This document shows positions 36,707 through 47,066 of a DNA stretch of 64,000 nt, piece after piece; position 1 is the first letter of the stretch; the number at the start of each line of letters is the position of its first letter. This DNA is from Lineus longissimus. Taxonomy: Eukaryota > Nemertea > Pilidiophora > Heteronemertea > Lineidae. The notes below the pieces were generated by a model that worked only from the letters and a program-made list of their open reading frames with translations, had not been told where the DNA came from and searched no databases. Both the position numbers and the translations under genes were made by a program. The stretch spans positions 15,128,349 through 15,192,348 of the forward strand of contig NC_088318.1 in the NCBI RefSeq assembly GCF_910592395.1, given 5' to 3'.

Positions 36707-36712
36707 TTTATT
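36707..36712 (-). other. Candidate poly(A) signal AATAAA
   Basis: An AATAAA on the minus strand about 460 nt after the stop of the FTP-domain gene. Position is the only support. Confidence 0.3.
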
Positions 36713-37169
36713 AACTGCATGTATGCGGTTGAAAAATACCTATATCGTAGATGCTAACTTTGGGCTGGTTTCACAAGAGGATTTTCTGATTCGTAACGAG
36801 ACCTGTTTTGCTCTTTCTCCAGTTGCTCCGCCAGAAGGGGTAGAGTGTAGACTCCCGCGGCGTATTCCATTGCGTCCCAATTTGATCTCCTTATGTTTGG
36901 GTGAGGGACAAGGCTGGTCCACTGCGTACGGAGTGTCGTAAAGTAAGGCCGACGACGACCGATTTATAATCTGACCAACAGGGTGGAGTTGCTTTATCGA
37001 CACGAGATTTCTGATGTTTGCAGGAAAATGATTTGGTTCAAGATGACTTCGTTCATAATACAGTCACAACGAAACCCCATTCGGGGAGTGCGAGATCATC
37101 GGAACCTCGTGATACTCGGTGATTGGGACTTGAATTCTCTAGGGTGTCATGCTCTAAACCGACTGCATT

Positions 37170-37330
37170 TTAATTGTTAGCCTTGGCGCGTCTAGTACAA
37201 GTCCTCCAATGTATAGTTGTCGCGGCCACCAGCAAGACCACTGTGAAAAATCCGGCCCCAAACAAGGAGGTGCGTGTCATGTTGAAGTCAAACGCTTTGT
37301 AATGATGATATTTAGGTGCTTCATCATCGC
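37170..37330 (-). other. FTP gene last exon: transmembrane helix
   Basis: After DDEAPKYHHYKAFDFN come a 20-residue hydrophobic helix (about GAGFFTVVLLVAATTI) and a basic tail (RTCTRRAKANN) before TAA at 37170-37172. Confidence 0.85.
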
Positions 37331-40300
37331 CTGAAAAAGACAAAACTTCTTCCCTTGGCTTAAAAAAGACATGGCATGAATGATACAGGAGTAAAAAGTG
37401 AATGACACGTTAACCGTTGATAACGATTTTTACGAAGGACACCAGTCTGAAAGGACACCCGCATGATTTTGTAATCTTTTTAAAGACCTTGAACTCATTA
37501 TTTAAGTACCTGCTTCCCTTCTTTTCCTTGCCTTGATTGGCGCCCGACTGACAGAAGTAGTTGACGAAGACTTGGATGTAGGCTTTGTTGTTGTTGTTGG
37601 CGGTATAACTACCGGTGGGCCATAGACCCCGACCTCACAGAGAATCATTGGACTTCCCATTGCGTTGGACTTGACAATCAGTATGTACTGTCCGGATGAA
37701 CCAGTTGTACAGGGTACGGAAAGAAACTCGCCCCCAGATGCTCCTCCCTGGAACTGGCCACATATTCTCACCCCACTTCCCGGCGTTGGTGTTGGCGTTG
37801 TTGCGATCGGGCCAGAACTACTCGCCGTCGTTACCGGTGTCACTGTAGTAGTGGTAACGTTCGTAGCTGGTGGTGCAGTTGTTGTGGCGATTACCATTTT
37901 CAAGCCTAACGAGCTCAGGACACTTGACGAGAAAGTGTGGACAAGATATATCGTGAGGACCATCGTTTTCTTGTCTGAATGTGAAATTAAAATATCAATT
38001 ATATATTACGATCTATTTAATCCCGGACGTGAAGATAATGAGACACGTAGTGAGACAATGATAGCTTACCTGATGTCGTGCTTGTAGCTATCACAACACT
38101 GTTCACACCAACAACACCTCCTACGTCGACCATCCACCATTCCTTTGCGTCGACCCCGGGGGTAACGAAACACTTGCTGATATCAGTTCCGATATCCCCG
38201 TCGACTGCGGCATCAGAGGTGACTGTGTATGGATTACTGTCCGTGGTTGGTTTGCCCAGAGCAAAATTCGTACCTTTAGTGAGAGGATAGAATTAATACA
38301 AAATTCTCACGAAAGGTTTGCCAACGAAATGGTGTTTGTCTTTCAAGCGAACCCACTATACTTCCGAGTAAACTCCCAATAATACGAGACGGGTAATGAA
38401 AAAACCCATCAAGCGGTATGAGGAAATTCCAACTTACATTTAAGTACGGTAGCCAACGTCACCAAAGATGCCTTAATCTAATTTTCTCGTTTGGAAGCTG
38501 TTGAGTCATAATAGAAGATTGTGTTCAAAGCCACATGCAGTTATTTTCTCATCATAGCCATAGAAGTGACAGCACAAGTCAGAAATAATTTTTCTCTGCC
38601 TTCAATGTATTTCAGTTGGTCCTTCTGTTTTATTCTCACCAGGTTGCAATGTAGGTTCTTTTCCGTATACTTCGACTTCGCACAAAGTCAGTGGCTCTCC
38701 TAAGGTGTCGTCTTTAACAATGGTCAAAAATCGACCACGTGCCCCAGGTTTACATTTCACCTTGATAAGATCTCCGCCCATGGAACTTCTCTTGTCGCTG
38801 CAGAGGTTGTAGGCTGAGGCTAAGATGTCCCTCTGGTTGAGGGAGGAGGTCACGATGATGCGATAGGTCCGCAGTCGTTCGACTGAAAGATAAGATAACA
38901 TTGCTCCCGAGGTAAATCGAATTCGAGTGGTTATCAAAAAGGGGCCAAAATATGTAGTGCATATCAAATTTTGCCATGCTGGGAGGTTTTTAAAATGCAT
39001 GATCGAGTGCCGAGATATTAGTAAATGTATAGTGTATTTCGAGGCAAATTTATTGTCTATCACGACTGAGTAGCTGGGTTTGCAAAGTAATGCCGTCCCT
39101 ACAAAAAGCGGAGAGAGAGAGAGCAGTTGCTTCACACAAACAATGCGTTGGGCTCTTGAAGCAACACAACTATATGAACTCCTAAAATCATGAACATGAT
39201 GATTAACCTTACCACAACAATCTGCCCTATTTGTTATGACGACCCTGTCGATTTTGTAAGTTTTGTCAAGATCCACACTCCACCACTGCCTGGCCAGGCT
39301 GGAAGAGGTGGTAGCGCACGATCCGTCAAAAAAGCTCGGACTTGTAAGTCCATCAACAGCTTTGTGTTTTGTTGGTTCGGACAAGTCGGAGCTCTGATAG
39401 ACCGTCTTTCGCCAGGCAAGGTTGTCTGTATAATGTTAGAATACATGTACATTAATCTATCTGTCTAAATTCTAAATTCAATACCTCACTGCCGGCATTG
39501 GTTGGCTCACCAAACAACGCTCGGTGAAGGGCGGGGTGAAAGTGTCATTTCACCAAAAGTCTCGGATGCCGACATACTATAGTAGGGCCTATGCACGAGG
39601 TTCCTGGTGGGAAAGTTACAATGGCAGTTGGGTTATATAAGATCCCGACAAATGTTCTTTAAGGCCCTTAGCTGGTAACAAACGCGTGTCCGATTTCATT
39701 CGATTAATTTTGGTAGGATTTCATGAAACCCAAACCCATTGAGGTATTTAAAACTTACTTTCCGATGGTGTTCCATAGACCTCAACCTCGCACAATGTAA
39801 GCGGCTCAGCGATTTGTCCTTGCTGCTTGACGATTGTAACATGCCTTCCTATTGGTCGATTCGGGCAATATATGGTCTTGATCTCGCCCGGCTTGAGAGG
39901 CGCATGCTGGGAAAAGCAGAGTGTTGACGGAACCTTGCTCAGTTCAAATGGGATGAAAATCTTTGTGATAATCACGTTGAAGTTTTTAAGTCTGTCACCT
40001 TGTTAATAGAAAAATAAAATACTATTCCAAATCGATAATCTCAAATATGGATTGACAAATCATCTGAGAAGATCGTGAAAATTGACATATGGCAGGTGTG
40101 CAACGCACATACCTATCTGCTACATGCTTCTATATATTGCGGTGTATGTGTGTGGAAATATGTTACTTCCTAGCTGGACTGTATCACTTACTCAATGTGT
40201 CCCCACGATTAACAATCACAATCTTCTTGATCTGGTAGATGGACAACAGATCGACGTGCCACCATGATTCTGTCATTTTACTGCCAGTCAGGGTGCAGGA

Positions 40301-43300
40301 GCCGTGGTTCAGGTTGGTCAGCCTCATGCCATCATTCGCCCGGTCACAAAGCCCTATGAGCGAGTCACCATCGCTACTCTGACTGCAGGGCTTTCCCAAG
40401 GCAAGGTTATCTCCTATTGATGTAAAGATAAATGCCAAGAAATGTCTTATCATGGCTTAAAATCGAACTTACTTACAATGTCTCTATACGTACAACATCG
40501 TAATGATAGTGATGTTGTGTACCTACTTCAATAAATTTCGGATTCGGAAGTACATCTTTCATTTTGACCAAAATCGTACACACTCCGGGACAGCAAGCCA
40601 TAACTCTCCGGCCGATTCAAACGAAAGAACGCGGTTGATGATCAATTAACATGCACCATGTATAATAGACCTACATGTACAGGTGATCCTCCTTTTAGAG
40701 CAAACATCAATATCTCACCTAAATCATTCCTCTCGTACACCTCCACCTCACAAAGCGTCAATGGTACCGAGCCCGGGACTTGAATCACCAGATAACGCCC
40801 CTTCGCTGCCGGTCCGCAGTATATCTTCTTCACCTGGCCATACTGTAAAGCGCTTGGATGGCTGTAGCATGACTTGTAATTGCTTTTTTCCACGTTCTTT
40901 GGATCGAATTGGTCCGTTATCAAAATGTCAAACTTCTGCAAACACTCGCCTGAAAAGGAATAGCACGTGAGACATGTTAGAAAGGGATTGGCACGACTGG
41001 AATGTTAAATATTTCTGGAGCTGACGCATTACCAAACCATGTCGTCCTGGTTAATGGTGATACTTACAGCCGCAATCACGATGCACGACCACGACCACCC
41101 GCCCAACATCCACAGTCACCCCAAGGTCAACACTCCACCAGTTCTGCTGGTTGTTCCCCGCCAGTGTCTGCGAGCAGGATGCGTCCCTGGTGAAGTTGTA
41201 GCGTCTGTCTCCATCCACAGCTAAGCCTGCATTGTAATGCCAGTAAGTCGAGCTCTGGACAGATGGTTTACCATAGGCAAGGTTACCTGAAATGTATACG
41301 TTCATATTCTAAGGTTTGAAAGTAGGAATAAAACTCAAAGCCGAAACGGCTTGATCTCTTTGATTGGAAAACATACCTTTCGTGCTTCTGATATTGTCAG
41401 TAATGGAAAAGATACTCTCACTGGTCCCTCGCCATTTTTTCGGTGATGGTGTATCAATGTTCGGTGTGCAGCTGAAACGCTTTTCTTGACGGGCTTGCGG
41501 TACATACAGTGTATATCTAAGTGGATCTGGCGCAAGTGTTGTCAAGACGTAACTTCAAGTTTTGATTTTCCACAAACTTCCTCATCAGGTAGTGGATAGA
41601 CCCTTGTCTGAGGGACTGAGGAACGGTCCCTAAAATGAGGGCCCAACCCTATGCGATAAATTCCCTCAGAGTGTGCGCGTTCCTCCAGCAGGTTATTCCA
41701 TTGCCAAAGTTAAAACCCTAGAAATTACTAAACGATTAATAACTAACCATCAAACAGTTCCCCATACACCTCCAGCTCGCAGAATTTCAGTGGTGTGATC
41801 TGCCCAGCGCTAGTCTTCTCGAGAGAGACATAACGTGCTAGTGGTCTTCCTTTGCAATAGAAAGGCTTGATATACGCTGGCGGAAATTCATCTTTCTGTG
41901 AATGGCACAGTGTGAACTTGTTCTTGGCATAGTTGTGCGGGTCAAATTCTAATGAGGTGTGGATCTTGAAGTTATCCATAGTACTTCCTGAAAGCACGAT
42001 AATTTTCTCTGATAAGTCTGATTCTGAAGCGATAAGTCTACTCAAATGTATCGAGTAACTGAACTGACTTAATATGGTACATTTTAAAACTACAATATTT
42101 TCGATGCCAATGGTATCGGCAAACAAGGATGAAGGGCGTTGGCCATGTGAATGAATATAAACGTACATATTCTTACCGCTATTTGGGTCGCACCCGTGGT
42201 ACTCTGCTTTCAAACAAGGCCAGCCGGAATGGGTAACCGGGTGAACTCGTACTATTTTCAGCAGTATCGGTTTAGGAAACCAGGATGAGCGCACATCATA
42301 CCATTTTGCTGGTACAGCAGAAAATACCTAGAATGATTCATTGTTAAGAGTCAATACCGAGATAAGTTCAATCAGTCAGGCGAGGATTTCCGTTTTGCGA
42401 TCTGTCGCCAATGCGGGGAGTTTCGCCCTTCATACTAGCAGAATCGACTGCGCCCCTCATGCCCAAATCTTGTCCGCCGTCAATAGATTTACAAGTTACT
42501 GGCAGTATACATGTACGACATGTGGCCTATTATCTAAAATTAGGTTTGCGCATAAAGGGACGTATCTGTATCTGCTTAAAAATTCATAAATCTTAATTTT
42601 CCCCAAACTCTTTATCCTACGGACAGAATTCCTACCACACCGGCTTCCATTTGATTTTCAGATACCATTCCCTCACTGGTCACAACAAAATGCCTTTAGA
42701 ACTACACATGTAGACGTTTACCAGTTTCTGACCCTTATAGTCTTTGATATATTCGAACGTCTTTCCATCTCTGCTGTATGATACGTGAACTGTAGTGACG
42801 AACTGAGGCCAGCCACCTGCAAATAGACATACATATAAGGATAGACATTTAAGCCAAAAGGGTTGGTCAATTTACAAAACCGTAGCAAGAAGGCTTGTTG
42901 CACGATTATTGGATAGGCAGCTGGATAGACCGAGGTTCAAGTGTGAAGTTGGATGACAACCTCTATGGTTCAACCTTTTATAACACACGTATCTGGTAGA
43001 ACTCTATCGTCACCAAGTTCTCACCTGCCAAGGACATCCCAGTTAGTCGCACGGCCTTATTGAAATCCGTCTGAAGGTATTCCTGGCTCCCTGCCTTGCC
43101 TGCACACCAAACCTCTGTGCCTGCTGCTACGTATGGATTCCACAGTCTCCCATACTTTGGTAGGTAGGTGGTTGCTGAGGAGGAGGCGCTTATCTGGGAA
43201 TCTGGAATGCTCTTGACATTGTAGGCCATACCCATCGGCTTTTGACAGGAACCTGAAACAATATTTCCTGCATCATCCCGCAGTAGACCATTTATCAAGA

Positions 43301-46163
43301 CAATAATTGATTAGGAAAATGTGAATAAAAAGTACACAAGAGCATATCTGAGATATCCTGTGTACTCACGAGTCTCCCCCACATTAACTAAAACGACATT
43401 CCTGATTTTGTACACTCCAACAAGATCGACCATCCACCATTCTGTTTTGTCGACGCCAGGTGTCTGAATACATGACCCAGCTCCCGTTTTGGTACTCAGT
43501 ACACCGTCCACGGCTTTTCCAGAGGTCTTAACCCTTTTGCCGACTTCGCCGCTCATCAGAGATATCTTATTCAATGCAAGGTTTTCTGAAACAAGAAATT
43601 ACTATTTTACATTATATTAGGATGTCTTGGTTCTGTGCATTAGAAGATACTAGGATAAGCACATAACGGTCAACGTGCCACCTACAAGAGCATTCATAAC
43701 CTCCAATTCACAGATCAGTATGTCTTGGCTCTGCGCATTACAACATACTTAAGGAGGCGCACATAACCGCCACGCCTCCACTTCACATGAGAGTATCTCT
43801 TGGCTCTCCGCATTAGTACATACTTTAGGAAGAACATATAACCGCCAACTTACCTTCAACAGGAGCAGCCATGACCTCCACTTCACATATCAATATGCCT
43901 TGTCTCATGGCGTTGTATTTGAGAAGAAGCACGTAACGACCAACGGCATTGTAGTTGCAAATCGCCTCAATAGGCTCCATCTCAGTAAGCGGGGTCCTCT
44001 GATGGAAGCACTCAAAGAACTCGGTTTTTTCCAAATTCCATGGGTGAAATTCTGACGTTATCAGGTATCTGAATTTCTTCAAGTAGCCGCCGATATCTAA
44101 ATGAAAGTAAATTAAAAGTTTTGTAGGAGCAAATATGGATGGCAATTGGTTTATTTGCTATACTTGATACTAAGCAGGTAAAAAGCCGCTAGGTAATTCA
44201 AACAAGAAAACAAAATTACTTGATCGAAAAAAACATACTTATATCAGTATTCCAGAGACCGGAATAATAACTCAAAAGTAGACTATAAGCAGGAGTCAGG
44301 TAGCTTAGATGAAGTTACACGAAGTCGCCGATAGGGGTCTCTGTTAGTATCTCACAATGCATCGAATTACTCATGCTGGTGTGAGGAATACATTGTATGG
44401 TTATCGCTGAATCAAACAGAATCAAGGCCCCTAACTGTGTATACTCATGTCACCTTAAGACAACCAATTTAACACCTAGCTCCTGCCTATAGCGCCCCTT
44501 TAAAATGAAACCGTACTGAAAAATCCGTCTCCGGCATTGAGGACCACAATCCGTCGAATTCTCATCTCTCGGCCAAGATCGACCGACCAGTACTCCTCCT
44601 CTATTGAGCCTGCGTTGGAGGAATGTATACACGTCAAATCCGGTATCATTTTCTGCATGTTTCCCACCCGGAATGTTGACTGTCCATCGTTACCTGCCCG
44701 AGATATCTTATATCCCTTTGTCTTTGCTTCGCCTTGGTAGTTCGTCATCATAGCGGATGGTTTGTTCAGAGCAACATTTGCTAGAAAACAAACAAACCAG
44801 CTAAGATAACGGTAACTATCTCATGAAAATATCAGGAAGGAAACCGATTCGTGACACTACAGCACCTTCCAGAAAGAAATATTATGAGGTACCATAATAC
44901 GGCTCCTGTGGTTACAAGTTACAACAGCACGTCAGAGTGTATGTGTGAAGAACCAAAGACGGATGTGTACGTAACCCTTAATCATTTTTGGTAGTACTTA
45001 CGGTAACTATTCATGTCATACGCCTCAACCTCACAAAAAGCAAACACACCACCCTTCAGGCCAGATTTTACGATGACCACATATCGACCCCTGGTCTTTT
45101 CTTGGCATTCATAGCGCTTCACCTGACGGGGAAGAAGGGCCGCACTCCCCTGAGATGCACATTCGGTGAAGTTATGCTTCCAGATGTGGTATGAAAGGCC
45201 GTCATTGGTGACATCCAGTTTATCTGTAGCAAGGATCTTGAAATTGTTGCATTTTGCAGCTAAAGTAGAAAGTGCAGACCTTTGTTAACAGGGTTGTCAC
45301 CTGATCCTGGCTACATTAGAATATTACCAATCACGTTATTCCTTATTCCACCTCGAAAATAAATGTCTGTATCTACAACTTATTCAAGCCCCTTTTGGTC
45401 AACGACACTTTCAAAATCATGTGAAAATCATACAGAGATGAGATGAAGAATCCAGTTGCGTAAAAGACAAATGGTGGAAACACCCCCTTGCAGAAATTGT
45501 CGCAAGTTTTGTTATGACTCAATAGATAAGATCCTTACTGTTAACCAATTCTCCTGAAACGATAACATTAGATATATCGTAGACGTCCATCAAGTCCACC
45601 CAGAACACCGCCGTGCCTTCTTCGCCAATTGTGATAGAGGTGCATGTCCTCTGGTCGAACATCCACCGCCTGTCGCCGTCTACTGCATGCCACGAGACCC
45701 CGCCACCTGTCGCCGCCGGGTAGGTCCCGGTCGGTTTGTACAGAGCTAAGTTATCTGAAACCGGAACGTTTTAATCCAATGAACTAAGTTTCGTATGAAG
45801 AATGTTGCCTTATTTCGTGGAGTCTGGAACAATCCAATTATACAGCGATGCAATACCGTACAAAGTACACCTTCCAAATAAGGATTTAGGCAACATACAT
45901 GTAATAAGTATCAGGCCATACACGAAGACGCCTGCCACTGATACCCCAGAGTGCTGTGGAGACTCTGATAGTGGCAGTTGTTGTTAAACGCTTGATACAC
46001 ACCCTCGTCAGTTAAGAAGCGCTATATGAAAACCACCATCATTTCGCTCTTTGTAATGTAAAGAACGAGAAGAAAACTTACCTAAATGCATCATTTGGCC
46101 ATTGGTGATGACACAATTCAGATGCCATAATAGAAACAGTTTGATAGCACATCTACACATCAT
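37170..46163 (-). CDS. Type I membrane protein with seven FTP domains and one discoidin domain
   Basis: I join 19 exons: 46082-46163, 45539-45754, 45002-45259, 44517-44780, 43854-44096, 43370-43585, 43025-43252, 42722-42816, 42177-42327, 41748-41987, 41068-41286, 40719-40949, 40192-40413, 39759-39998, 39213-39425, 38640-38882, 38070-38273, 37510-37905, 37170-37330; total 1373 residues. A signal peptide is followed by seven FTP (fucolectin/tachylectin-4/pentraxin-1) domains, each coded by two exons: NLALxKP..AVDG..C..WWxVDL, then F.I.T..C..CE.VY. A discoidin domain interrupts the third. The end has a Thr/Ser-rich segment, RKRR, and a TM helix (GAGFFTVVLLVAATTI) with a short basic tail. FTP domains bind fucosylated glycans, so surface lectin or adhesion is likely. 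The exon 18 start could also be 37974, which is equally in phase. Confidence 0.92.
37510..38273 (-). other. FTP domain 7 with Thr/Ser-rich insert
   Basis: Exon 38070-38273 gives the first half (NFALGKPT, AAVDGD, EWWMVDVGG). Exon 37510-37905 starts with a Thr/Ser/Pro-rich stretch of about 40 residues (TTTAPPATNVTTTTVTPVTT), then the second half (CGQFQGG, GQYILIVKS, LCEVGVYG), another Thr/Ser-rich segment and RKRREAG. Confidence 0.8.
38640..39425 (-). other. FTP domain 6
   Basis: Exons 39213-39425 and 38640-38882. It has NLAWRKTVYQSS, QWWSVDLDKTYKID and ITNRADCCVERLRTYRI, which keeps RxDx4R, then LCEVEVYG. A gene-internal 330-bp intron separates the halves. Confidence 0.88.
39759..40413 (-). 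other. FTP domain 5
   Basis: Exons 40192-40413 and 39759-39998. It has NLALGKPCSQSS, WWHVDL and IVNRGDTLSDRLKNF, the last matching the RxDx4R part of the fucose-binding motif, then TLCEVEVYG. Confidence 0.88.
40719..41286 (-). other. FTP domain 4
   Basis: Exons 41068-41286 and 40719-40949. It has NLAYGKPSVQSS, LAVDGD, NWWSVDLG and HRDCG, then FDILITDQF, KGRYLVIQV and LCEVEVYE. Confidence 0.85.
41748..43585 (-). other. FTP domain 3, split by a discoidin domain
   Basis: Exon 43370-43585 encodes the first half (NLALNKIS, KAVDG, EWWMVDLVGVYKIRNVVLVN) and exon 41748-41987 the second half (DNFKIHTSLEF, ARYVSLEKT, FCELEVYG). The three discoidin exons lie between them. The insertion point is the phase-1 junction that separates the halves in all the other FTP domains. 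Confidence 0.85.
42177..43252 (-). other. Discoidin (F5/8 type C) domain
   Basis: Exons 43025-43252, 42722-42816 and 42177-42327 (residues 427-584). The start CQKPMGM, DSQISASS, YGRLWNPY, EYLQTDF and TGM, then VSYSRDGKTFEYI and the closing VRVHPVTHSGWPCLKAEYHGC, follow the discoidin pattern from first to last Cys. The block enters and leaves in phase 1, with one internal phase-0 intron. Confidence 0.9.
43619..43853 (-). pseudogene. Three decayed tandem copies of the FTP2 exon end
   Basis: In the intron directly after exon 5 (43854-44096), three degenerate segments (about 43619-43680, 43681-43765 and 43766-43853) resemble the last 85-100 bp of that exon. On the minus strand the middle one can still be read as GGYVRLLKYVVMRR and, after a frameshift, DILICELEVMNALV, against GRYVLLLKYNAMRQ and GILICEVEVMAAPV in the exon. 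They carry stops and shifts and are not coding. Confidence 0.7.
43854..44780 (-). other. FTP domain 2
   Basis: Exons 44517-44780 and 43854-44096 (residues 186-354). It has NVALNKPS, EEYWSVDLGREMRI and VVLNAGD, then KKFRYLITSEF, GRYVLLLKYN and ICEVEV. The first fucose-site Arg is replaced (NAGD). Confidence 0.85.
45002..45754 (-). other. FTP domain 1
   Basis: Exons 45539-45754 and 45002-45259 (residues 28-185). The first half has NLALYKP, HAVDGD and FWVDLMDVYDI; the second has FKILATDKL, RGRYVVIVKS and FCEVEAYD. The RxD motif for fucose is absent (VSGELVN). Confidence 0.85.
46082..46163 (-). other. FTP gene exon 1: signal peptide
   Basis: Two adjacent ATGs (46163 and 46160) precede a hydrophobic stretch (AIKLFLLWHLNCVITNG). 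The donor TTAG|GTAAGT is phase 1. Confidence 0.8.
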
Positions 46164-46964
46164 GCTGACTATGAAAGCCACGCACAAAATATCAGAGGAT
46201 AAACTCTTCAGAAAATCGTAATTTCAGTGTGTCAGAGCACAAAAATCTTCATTCCTGGGATGAATTTACTGTATGAGAATCTGACTGACCGTCCAATATT
46301 ATTTCAATGCTAAGCAACATTTCCATGTCTAAACATCGTATTAATATTTCTTCATTTAAAATATTTTGTCACATTATTTCAGAACTATAGCCTACATATA
46401 AATTCTTAGTTGAAGTACAATGTAGTTTAGTAATCCGCACTTAACGACCTTCCTTGAAATAATTATTTTCTTTTATAAAATTCTTCACAACAGTTCTTTT
46501 AGTAAGTCCAAAATAAACAATTTGGTTACTTATTATATTTATACTTGTTTCCGCCTAAGGAAAGATCAGAAACGATTTCTGAAATGAATTTGTTAGGGTG
46601 TATAAAGCCTTTTAAAAGCATCTTGCCTAGTACGCTGGTAATCTTGTCTATTGTAACCTCTTTGGCCACTTTGAAATATCTGCATCTGCAGTTTCTAGGT
46701 GTGGTTATAAAACCTAAAAATAAAATTCGCTCAAAATAAAATCTCCTTGGTGGTGGGTAAATATATTCTAACGGTGATTGAGAGATATAAATACATATAC
46801 GTGCAGTGATGCCGCCAGACATGAGAAATATCACTGCGAGTTGTCGAACGATTCTTTTACTGCCATAGACGCCCGTTTTAACGCCAGGACACACACCGCA
46901 TGCAGGATTGCCCCGACTTTTCAAACCAACGAAGACTATAAAAGCACGGCAAGGGAGAGCAGAG
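46164..46964. other. Divergent intergenic region
   Basis: About 800 bp separates the start of the minus-strand FTP gene from the first plus-strand GPCR transcript. It is AT-rich. A TATAAAAG lies at 46937-46944. I see no coding exon. Confidence 0.5.
46937..46944 (+). promoter_or_regulatory. Candidate TATA box, GPCR array 1 copy 1
   Basis: TATAAAAG lies 28 nt before the upstream ORF ATG and 126 nt before the main ATG of copy 1. Copies 2-4 have TATAAAAG words at 49544-49551, 52181-52188 and 54581-54588, but in a different surrounding sequence. Confidence 0.35.
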
Positions 46965-47066
46965 ATGAAGAGCATGTTGTTGGCATCGCTGGATCTACTT
47001 GCCCGAGCCGCCGCCGGTACATGTGACAGCTACGTAGTCGAGATTCCATTACTACAGCTAGTATGA
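46965..47066 (+). CDS. Upstream ORF of GPCR copy 1, 33 codons
   Basis: ATG at 46965 opens a 33-residue frame (MKSMLLASLDLLARAAAG...) that ends in TGA at 47064-47066, overlapping the ATG at 47063 as ATGA. Copy 2 has the same frame at 49769-49873 with one extra GCC codon, so the frame is kept. Whether it is translated is unknown. Confidence 0.4.
   Translation: MKSMLLASLDLLARAAAGTCDSYVVEIPLLQLV

Noticed and set aside
36723-36941. Plus-strand 72-codon frame between the MYND and FTP genes
   Set aside because: I looked here for the missing MYND exon and for an independent gene. The MYND exon is at 36063-36151, and nothing supports this frame.
46526-46975. 149-codon minus-strand frame upstream of GPCR copy 1
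   Set aside because: No domain was recognised. It lies across the putative promoter and upstream ORF of the plus-strand gene, and no splice signals support it.
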